NCBI GenBank assembly: GCA_009783805.1
Contig: WRCU01000123.1
Span: 1 to 5,579 of the forward strand
Length of the DNA: 5,579 nucleotides
Source of the DNA: Oscillospiraceae bacterium
GTDB taxonomy: Bacteria; Bacillota; Clostridia; WRCU01
Direction of reading: 5' to 3'
In this document: piece after piece, positions 1-4,960 of the stretch
Layout: each line of letters opens with the position of its first letter
How positions within the stretch are numbered: position 1 is the stretch's first letter
Translations under genes and position numbers: made by a program
The notes under the pieces: model-generated
Database searches by the model: none
What the model was told of the DNA's origin: nothing
What the model saw: the letters and a program-made list of their open reading frames with translations, nothing else

Positions 1-53
1 AGTGTCCTGGTGAAGCCGAAGCTCCCGGCGCCGATGAATGTGATCTTTTTCAT
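1..53 (-). CDS. GH4-family glycosidase (NAD-dependent alpha-glucosidase/alpha-galactosidase type), N-terminal fragment
   Basis: Read on the minus strand from the ATG at 53-51, the first 17 codons give MKKITFIGAGSFGFTRT before the window ends. This is the Rossmann beta-strand and GxGS dinucleotide-binding loop that opens glycoside hydrolase family 4 enzymes, which cleave glycosides by an NAD- and divalent-metal-dependent oxidation/elimination route in the cytoplasm. The KITFIGAGSFGFTR wording resembles the alpha-glucosidase/alpha-galactosidase branch more than the 6-phospho-beta-glucosidase branch, but 17 residues cannot fix substrate. A plausible ribosome site, AAGGTAG (62-68 on the plus strand), lies 8 bases upstream, and a strong promoter lies behind it. 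The gene is divergent from the M24-like gene. Another Rossmann dehydrogenase family is the main alternative. Confidence 0.72.
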   Translation of the reverse strand, partial: MKKITFIGAGSFGFTRT

Positions 54-104
54 GTCCCGCCCTACCTTCTCGTTTTTTTGGCGGCTCCGCGCCGCGTAAT
101 GAGT

Positions 105-132
105 ATTATAGATGAACGCGCGGGCATGTCCA
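105..132 (-). promoter_or_regulatory. sigma70-type promoter of the divergent GH4 gene
   Basis: On the minus strand there is a perfect -10 box TATAAT (plus 105-110) and, 16 bp upstream, a 5-of-6 -35 box TGGACA (plus 127-132). Transcription would start near plus position 98 and give a leader of about 45 bases to the GH4 ATG. This is the best promoter in the window and argues for a bacterial host. Two AACGCGCG repeats flank and enter it, which suggests regulation. Confidence 0.75.
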
Positions 133-140
133 AACGCGCG
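115..140. repeat. Direct repeats AACGCGCG, candidate operator half-sites
   Basis: AACGCGCG occurs at 115-122 and again at 133-140, an 18-bp period. The first copy sits in the spacer of the minus-strand promoter, and the second lies just upstream of its -35 box. A dimeric regulator binding both would cover the promoter. The CG-rich core could recur by chance in this genome, so the operator role is inference. Confidence 0.4.
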
Positions 141-147
141 TCCCGCC

Positions 148-176
148 TTGTGCCCGGCCGCCATATTTGGTATTTT
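148..176 (+). promoter_or_regulatory. Candidate promoter of the M24-PHP-UroD operon
   Basis: An AT-rich patch stands out in the GC-rich divergent region. TATTTT (171-176, 4 of 6 to the -10 consensus) is preceded by TG at 168-169, an extended -10 arrangement. TTGTGC (148-153) lies 17 bp upstream as a weak -35. Transcription would start near 183, giving a leader of about 27 bases. It is clearly weaker than the opposing promoter. Confidence 0.45.
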
Positions 177-190
177 TATCGCATCACCGA

Positions 191-208
191 TTAGGAAAGG
201 TAGCCTAA
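191..208 (+). promoter_or_regulatory. Ribosome binding site inside a small hairpin
   Basis: TTAGG (191-195) and CCTAA (204-208) are perfect complements around an 8-base loop AAAGGTAG (196-203), ending one base before the ATG at 210. The purine-rich AGGAAAGG stretch is the likely Shine-Dalgarno and supports the 210 start over the in-frame ATG at 222. A 5-bp stem is weak, so any effect on initiation is speculative. Confidence 0.4.
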
Positions 209-209
209 C

Positions 210-1334
210 ATGTCCGATAGGATGGTTCCGCAGGCTTCGGGCCCGACTTTGAAGGCGGACTTCGAGGGGAAGGTAAGGCAGGTCAGGGAGCTCTTCGCCG
301 ATGACGCCTCCGTCGGGGGCGTGCTGTTCGAGTCGCAGGCCAACTACTCCTGGCTGACCGGCGGGAGGGGGTTCGTGGGATTCGCCTCCGAGGACTCATG
401 CGCTTCCGTGCTGGTGACGCGCGACAAGGCGTACGTCCTGACGAACAGGATAGAGGCGGGGCGCATAAAGGACGAGGAGACTGAGGGCCTGGAAGGCTCG
501 GTCGAGTTCGTGTGCTCGGAGTGGCACACCCCGTCGCAGAAAGGCAGGCAGATCGATGAGATCATCGGCGGCAAGGCGCTGAGGCGGGAAGGCGACTACG
601 CGGCCAGGATAATGGCGGTCAGGTCCAGGCTCACGGAGCTGGGGCTGAGGAGGGCCGAATGGCTGTGCGCGGAGAGCGCCGCCGTGACCGAGGACGCCTG
701 CCGGTCGCTGAGGCCCGGGGTCTCCGAGCTCGAGTTGGCGGGGACGCTGAGCTCCGCGCTCTGGTCTAAAGGCATATGCCCCGTGGTCACGCTGATAGCC
801 TTCGACGACAGGATACGCAAGTACCGCCATCCCATCCCCACCGAAAACAGGCTGGCCAAGCAGGCCATGGTGGTCATGTGCGCCAGGCGCTGGGGGCTCG
901 TCATATCGCTCACCAGGCTGACCCACTTCGGCCCGATCGACGCCGACCTGAGGCGCAGGCACGCCGCGGTGGCGACGGTGGACGCCAGGATGATAGCCGC
1001 CTCCAAGCCGGGGGCCCCGACGTCGGACGTCCAGAAGGTGAACCGCGACTCGTACGCGGAGCTCGGGTTCGACGGCGAGTGGAGGCTGCACCACCAGGGC
1101 GGCATGGCAGGATACTCGGCCAGGGAGTACGTCACGGGCGACGAGGGCTCCCACGTCATCGGCGCCGGCGAGATGTTCGCGTGGAACCCCTCCATCACGG
1201 GCACCAAGAGCGAGGACACGATCCTCATACGCGAGGGCGGCAACAAGGTCCTCACGCATACGGGCGGGTACGGCTACCTGGACGTGGAGGCGGGTGGGGC
1301 GGCCATACCCAGGCCCGACATCCTCATCCTCTGA
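210..1334 (+). CDS. M24/creatinase-fold ('pita-bread') protein with degenerate metal site
   Basis: The protein has 374 residues in the layout of aminopeptidase P, prolidase and creatinase. An N-terminal creatinase-like domain (about 15-125, with SQANYSWLTGGRGFV near 42-56 and a VLVTRDKAYVLTNRIE strand pair) is followed by an M24 catalytic-type domain (about 130-350). The RHPIPT motif (206-211) matches the substrate-side His region of Xaa-Pro peptidases. Four of the five usual metal ligands appear replaced: the two Asp of the DxG...SD motif align with V222 and S233, the His of HxxGHG with G298, and the first Glu with N326; only E335 (KSEDTIL) remains. It is therefore unlikely to be an ordinary dinuclear metallopeptidase. 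Creatinase is a known metal-free hydrolase of this fold, so it may still be an enzyme on another substrate. There is no signal peptide. It is the first gene of an operon; the PHP gene follows after 14 bp. Fold is confident, function unknown. Confidence 0.85.
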   Translation: MSDRMVPQASGPTLKADFEGKVRQVRELFADDASVGGVLFESQANYSWLTGGRGFVGFASEDSCASVLVTRDKAYVLTNRIEAGRIKDEETEGLEGSVEFVCSEWHTPSQKGRQIDEIIGGKALRREGDYAARIMAVRSRLTELGLRRAEWLCAESAAVTEDACRSLRPGVSELELAGTLSSALWSKGICPVVTLIAFDDRIRKYRHPIPTENRLAKQAMVVMCARRWGLVISLTRLTHFGPIDADLRRRHAAVATVDARMIAASKPGAPTSDVQKVNRDSYAELGFDGEWRLHHQGGMAGYSAREYVTGDEGSHVIGAGEMFAWNPSITGTKSEDTILIREGGNKVLTHTGGYGYLDVEAGGAAIPRPDILIL

Positions 1335-1348
1335 CAGGGCCGGGCGCC

Positions 1349-2020
1349 GTGGGATACAGGTATGAGACGCACCTGCATACGTCCGGGGTGAGCGCGTGCG
1401 CCTTCAGCACGGCCAGGGAGCAGGTGAGGGCGTACAAGGCCAGGGGCTATGCCGGGGTCATAGTGACAGACCACTTCGTCAACGGTAACACGGCATGCCC
1501 TAGGGGGCGGCCTTGGGACGAGACGATGAGGTGCGTGGTCTCGGGGTACGAGGAGGCGAAGGCCGAAGGGGACCTGGTCGGTCTGGATGTCTTCCTGGGA
1601 TGGGAGTACAGCATCAGGGGGTCGGATTTCCTCACGTACGGGCTGGACCTAGGGTTCCTGCTCAGGAACCCCGGCCTGGACAGGCTCGACATACGCGGCT
1701 ACAGCGCGGCGGTCAGGGATGGGGGAGGGTACCTGGCTCAGGCCCACCCATTCAAGAGGGCCCCATACATAGTGAGCCAACAGGCCGTTGACCATGCGCT
1801 CCTGGACGGCATCGAGGCATACAACGCGTCCTGCTCCGACGAGGAGAACCGGCTGGCGATGACGTTCGCCGAGAGGCACGGATTGCCGACGCAGGCCGGG
1901 AGCGACTCCCACATGGCCGGGACGGGCTGGGCCAGCGGCATAGAGCTGGGCAGGAGGGCGCGCGGCGTCCAAGACATCATAGAGGCGATAAAGTCCGGGG
2001 AGGCGACCTTACTGGTTTGA
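1349..2020 (+). CDS. PHP-domain metal-dependent phosphoesterase
   Basis: The protein has 223 residues and is a stand-alone PHP (polymerase and histidinol phosphatase) domain, a trinuclear-metal hydrolase that usually cleaves phosphomonoesters or cyclic/nucleotide phosphates. The metal-binding motifs are intact in order: H8-x-H10 (ETHLHTS), D41-H42 (TDH), E86 (GWE), H133 (AQAHP), and D186-x-H188 (GSDSH). The GTG start at 1349 is chosen because the protein then begins MGYRYETHLHT, as family members do. The reading frame stays open far upstream, but that stretch overlaps the M24 gene in another frame and is Arg/Pro/Gly-rich shadow. The start lies 14 bp after the M24 stop with only a weak purine patch, so translational coupling is likely. 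Its stop overlaps the next start. Substrate is unknown; a sugar or nucleotide phosphate is a guess from context. Confidence 0.9.
   Translation: MGYRYETHLHTSGVSACAFSTAREQVRAYKARGYAGVIVTDHFVNGNTACPRGRPWDETMRCVVSGYEEAKAEGDLVGLDVFLGWEYSIRGSDFLTYGLDLGFLLRNPGLDRLDIRGYSAAVRDGGGYLAQAHPFKRAPYIVSQQAVDHALLDGIEAYNASCSDEENRLAMTFAERHGLPTQAGSDSHMAGTGWASGIELGRRARGVQDIIEAIKSGEATLLV
1997..2020 (+). promoter_or_regulatory. Shine-Dalgarno and TTGA stop/start overlap deciding the TTG start
   Basis: GGGGAGG at 1997-2003 precedes TTG at 2017-2019, and the PHP stop TGA is 2018-2020, so the genes overlap by 4 bases. The 13-base spacing is long. An ATG at 2047 is the alternative start, but TTG adds MTDLELFGKA, which fits the usual N-terminal helix of UroD-family proteins. 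Confidence 0.6.
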
Positions 2021-3084
2021 CGGATCTGGAGCTGTTCGGCAAGGCCATGGCGCATGAGCATACGGGTCGGTTCCTCTTCGGCTGCAGCTTCATCCCCGAG
2101 ACGTTCCGAAGGTTCAGGGAACGCTACGGGCTCGGGGAAGGCCTGTCGATGCGCGACGCGTTCGGGACCTTCGAGCCCCACTCCGTGGACCTGCGGAAGC
2201 CTGGCCATGAGCTTCCGAGGAAGGACTTCTCCCGGTACTTCAAGGGCGTGGATATCCCCGAGGGCGCATGGATCGGGCAGAACGGCGTGCTGAACGTCCG
2301 GGGCAGCGCGCACCACTTCACCAGGTACGTGAGCCCGCTGCGCGACGTGACGGGGGTGGAGGGTTGCTACGGGTTCCCCTTCGCGGACAACTACGGCTGG
2401 ACCGACGACGGCATGGCCGAGGAGGTTCGCCGGGCGCGCGGGGAGGGGAAGGTAACGCTCACCTGGGTCGGGCACCAGTATGAGGAGGCTTGGCAGATCA
2501 GGGGTTATGAGGAGTTCCTGATGGACATGGCCTGCGACCCGGCCATCCCCTTCTACATACTCGGGCGCGTCCACGAGTACGCGCTGCATAGGGTGATAGC
2601 GGCGGCCAGGGCCGGGGTGGACATAATCAAGACGGGGGACGACGTCGCGACCCAGAGGGCCCTCATCATGAGCCCCGACATGTGGCGCAGGTTCATCAAG
2701 CCCCTGCAGCGCGACTTGATCGAAACGGCGCACGCCATCAACCCGGACGCCAAGGTATGGTACCATTCCGATGGCGACATATCGGCGATACTGCCGGAGC
2801 TCGTGGAGATGGGCGTCGACATATTGAACCCGCTGCAGCCCGAGTGCATGGACCTGGACTGGGTCAAGCGGGAGTACGGGAGGCGGCTGGTGATCGACGG
2901 GACCATAGGGACGCAGTCGACGATGCCTTTCGGGACGCCGGGCGACGTCCGTAGGGCGGTCGCCGAGAGCAAGGAAAGGTACGGGTATGACGGCGCGCTC
3001 ATCATCTCGCCCACGCACGTGCTGGAGCCCGAGGTGCCGCCCGAGAACGTGATGGCGTTCCTCGAGGAGTGCGCCAAGGTCTGA
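2017..3084 (+). CDS. Uroporphyrinogen decarboxylase (UroD) superfamily protein, not HemE
   Basis: The protein has 355 residues and a UroD-type TIM-barrel fold. Supporting segments are KTGDDVATQ (205-213), the MSPDMWRRFIKPLQ helix (218-231), WYHSDGD (248-254), the GVDILNPLQPE strand and loop (266-276), DGTIGTQSTMPFGTP (294-308) and a C-terminal SPTHVLEPEVPPENV (331-345). The heme-pathway arginine/aspartate signature near the N-terminus of HemE (RQAGRYLPEY type) is absent, so this is one of the many paralogues related to the corrinoid/coenzyme M methyltransferases MtaA and CmuA. Those bind zinc through His and Cys in an HxC motif; here the equivalent reads H250-S-D252, with C277 further on as a possible thiol ligand. 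No corrinoid protein is encoded nearby. It is translationally coupled to the PHP gene and ends the operon. A methyl-transfer or decarboxylation-like role is possible; substrate is unknown. Confidence 0.85.
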   Translation: MTDLELFGKAMAHEHTGRFLFGCSFIPETFRRFRERYGLGEGLSMRDAFGTFEPHSVDLRKPGHELPRKDFSRYFKGVDIPEGAWIGQNGVLNVRGSAHHFTRYVSPLRDVTGVEGCYGFPFADNYGWTDDGMAEEVRRARGEGKVTLTWVGHQYEEAWQIRGYEEFLMDMACDPAIPFYILGRVHEYALHRVIAAARAGVDIIKTGDDVATQRALIMSPDMWRRFIKPLQRDLIETAHAINPDAKVWYHSDGDISAILPELVEMGVDILNPLQPECMDLDWVKREYGRRLVIDGTIGTQSTMPFGTPGDVRRAVAESKERYGYDGALIISPTHVLEPEVPPENVMAFLEECAKV

Positions 3085-3110
3085 GCGGGCCGCAGCCATC
3101 GGCCTATCAT
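3081..3110 (+). promoter_or_regulatory. Possible promoter for pyruvate kinase
   Basis: The 89-bp gap 3085-3173 contains TATCAT (3105-3110, 5 of 6 to the -10 consensus), with a weak CTGAGC (3081-3086) 18 bp upstream that overlaps the UroD stop codon. A start near 3117 would give a leader of about 57 bases. GAGG at 3159-3162 is the likely ribosome site for the ATG at 3174. I see no stem followed by a T-run, so read-through from the upstream operon is also possible. Confidence 0.35.
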
Positions 3111-3173
3111 CTAGGAAGGGGGGCCGCCGGGGTCGGCGCGGCTGACAGCCAAAGGCCCGAGGCGCAGCATCCT

Positions 3174-4934
3174 ATGAGGAAGACCAAGATCGTATGCACG
3201 ATCGGGCCCGCGTCCCAATCGGAGGAGATCGTCGATCAACTCATCGACGCCGGGATGAACGTCGCGCGCCTGAACTTCTCGCACGGGACGCACGAGAGCC
3301 ATAAGAAGTCGTTCGACATGGTCAAGGCGATCAGCGAGCGGAAGGGCCAGCCTATAGCGACCCTGCTGGACACCAAGGGCCCGGAGGTCCGCATCAGGAC
3401 CTTCAGGGACAGCAAGGTGCAGATAGAGGCCGGGCAGAGGTTCACGCTCACCACCGATGAGATAGTGGGGAGCGCCGACCGCGTCTCGATCACCTATGGG
3501 GGGCTCACGGACGACATCAAGGTGGGAGCGACGATCCTGCTCGACGACGGCCTGGTGGAGCTCAGGGTCCTGGAGGTCTCCGGCAACGACGTGGTCTGCG
3601 AGGCCATGAACGGCGGCCCGATGTCCGACAACAAGGGCGTGAACTTCCCCGGCGTATCGATCAGGCTGCCCTACATATCCGAGAAGGACCGCGGCGACAT
3701 ACTCTTCGGGATAGAGGCGGGCTTCGACTTCATCGCCGCCTCGTTCGCCAGGAACGCGGACGACATCCTGGAGATACGCCAGATCCTGCATGACAACGGC
3801 GCGGACGGCATCAAGATAATAGCGAAGATCGAGAACGCGGAGGGCGTCGAGAACATCGACGACATACTGCGGGTCTCCGACGGGATCATGGTGGCCCGCG
3901 GCGACATGGGCGTGGAGATCTCGCTCGAGGAGCTGCCGGCCATACAGAAGGCCCTCATACAGAAGGCGTACAACACGGGCAAGATAGTCATAACGGCGAC
4001 GCAGCTGCTCGACAGCATGCAGAAGAACCCCAGGCCGACGAGGGCGGAGGTCACCGACGTCGCCAACGCCATCTACGACGGCACGAGCGCGATCATGCTG
4101 TCGGGGGAAACGGCCAACGGCCTGTACCCGGTGAGGTCCGTGGAGACGATGGCGCGCATAGCTTACAGAACGGAGAAGGAGATAAACTACAGGGCCAGGT
4201 TCCTGGCCAAGCAGGAGTATTCGATAGAGAAGACGAACGTGACGACCGCGATCAGCCACGCCACCTGCACGACGGCCTACGACCTCGGCGCCTCGGCCAT
4301 CGTCGTGGTGACCATGACGGGCAACAGCGCGAACAGGATAAGCAAGTACAAGCCGAGCATCCCCATCATCGGCTGCACGAGCTCCGAGAGGACGTACAGG
4401 CAGATGGCGATATCGTGGGGGGTCACCCCCATGATGATCGAAGACGAGGACGACATCGACGTGCTGTTCGTCAAGGCCGTCGAATGCTCCATCCGCTGCG
4501 GGGTCGTGAGCGAGGGCGACCTGGTCGTCATAGCCGCCGGCGTGCCGCTGGGGCTTACGGGATCGACGAACCTGCTCAAGGTGCAGGTTGCGGGCAACGT
4601 GCTCGCGGTGGGCCGCGGGGTGGGCGACGCGACGGTGAGCGGCAGGCTGTGCGTGGCGCAAAACGGCCAGGACGCCTCGCGCGACTTCATGGGCAAGGAC
4701 ATCCTCGTCATACCGAAGACGGACAACGGCATGATGCCCATACTGCGGAACGCGATAGCGATCGTGACCGAGGAGGATGGGCTCAGCTCCCATGCCGCCA
4801 TCACCGGCCTGGCGCTCAACATACCGGTCATCGTCGGGGCCTCGGGGGCCACGTTCCTGCTCAAGAGCGGGACGATAGCCACGATAGACGCCTCCAGGGG
4901 CATAATAAGGAACTCTTCGGCGGGCTACAAATAA
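3174..4934 (+). CDS. pyk: Pyruvate kinase, long form with C-terminal PEP-utilizer swivel domain
   Basis: The protein has 586 residues and transfers phosphate from phosphoenolpyruvate to ADP, the last step of glycolysis, in the cytoplasm as a probable tetramer. Domain A is about 1-70 plus 165-345, the B lid about 71-164, domain C about 350-475, and an extra domain follows at about 489-580. Key residues are intact: R32-x-N34-x-S36 (NFSHG), D66-T67 (potassium and metal site), R73, catalytic K218 with Mg ligands E220 (KIE) and D244 (ARGD), and T276 in TATQ. E71 in DTKGPE is the Glu that marks potassium-dependent enzymes. The extra domain is the one found in Geobacillus stearothermophilus-type enzymes (about 587 residues), and it keeps the SSHAA motif with H540, the histidine phosphorylated in true PEP-utilizing enzymes. 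The ATG at 3174 is chosen because MRKTKIVCTIGPAS is the family N-terminus; the frame is open upstream to 3069, but that part resembles nothing. A repeat-protein gene follows after 26 bp. Confidence 0.97.
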   Translation: MRKTKIVCTIGPASQSEEIVDQLIDAGMNVARLNFSHGTHESHKKSFDMVKAISERKGQPIATLLDTKGPEVRIRTFRDSKVQIEAGQRFTLTTDEIVGSADRVSITYGGLTDDIKVGATILLDDGLVELRVLEVSGNDVVCEAMNGGPMSDNKGVNFPGVSIRLPYISEKDRGDILFGIEAGFDFIAASFARNADDILEIRQILHDNGADGIKIIAKIENAEGVENIDDILRVSDGIMVARGDMGVEISLEELPAIQKALIQKAYNTGKIVITATQLLDSMQKNPRPTRAEVTDVANAIYDGTSAIMLSGETANGLYPVRSVETMARIAYRTEKEINYRARFLAKQEYSIEKTNVTTAISHATCTTAYDLGASAIVVVTMTGNSANRISKYKPSIPIIGCTSSERTYRQMAISWGVTPMMIEDEDDIDVLFVKAVECSIRCGVVSEGDLVVIAAGVPLGLTGSTNLLKVQVAGNVLAVGRGVGDATVSGRLCVAQNGQDASRDFMGKDILVIPKTDNGMMPILRNAIAIVTEEDGLSSHAAITGLALNIPVIVGASGATFLLKSGTIATIDASRGIIRNSSAGYK

Positions 4935-4960
4935 ACGTCTGACGGTACGGGGTGCCCGGG

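Noticed and set aside
71..95. T-run followed by GCGGC/GCCGC stem as an intrinsic terminator
   Set aside because: On either strand the T-run is on the wrong side: the plus strand has T before the stem, and the minus strand has A after it. It also lies in the leader of the GH4 gene.
776..1348. Upstream open extension of the PHP reading frame inside the M24 gene
   Set aside because: The translated stretch is Arg/Gly/His/Pro-rich, typical of an off-frame shadow in GC-rich DNA, and the PHP family begins at YETHLHT just after GTG 1349.
2017..3084. HemE, the heme-pathway uroporphyrinogen decarboxylase
   Set aside because: The N-terminal substrate-binding signature of HemE is missing and the neighbours are not heme genes.
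1738..3099. 453-codon open frame on the minus strand opposite the PHP and UroD genes
   Set aside because: It spans two well-supported genes on the other strand and shows only shadow composition.
3069..3173. N-terminal extension of pyruvate kinase
   Set aside because: The frame is open by chance and overlaps the UroD end; MRKTKIVCTIGP at 3174 is the conserved family start and has GAGG upstream.
3085..3173. Terminator or structured RNA between the UroD gene and pyk
   Set aside because: Several GGCC/GCCG pairings are possible in this GC-rich gap, but all are short, and no T-run follows any of them.
3111..4793. 560-codon open frame on the minus strand opposite pyruvate kinase
   Set aside because: Its product is rich in His/Arg/Asp/Val with no recognisable domain, while the plus strand encodes a complete pyruvate kinase with all catalytic residues.
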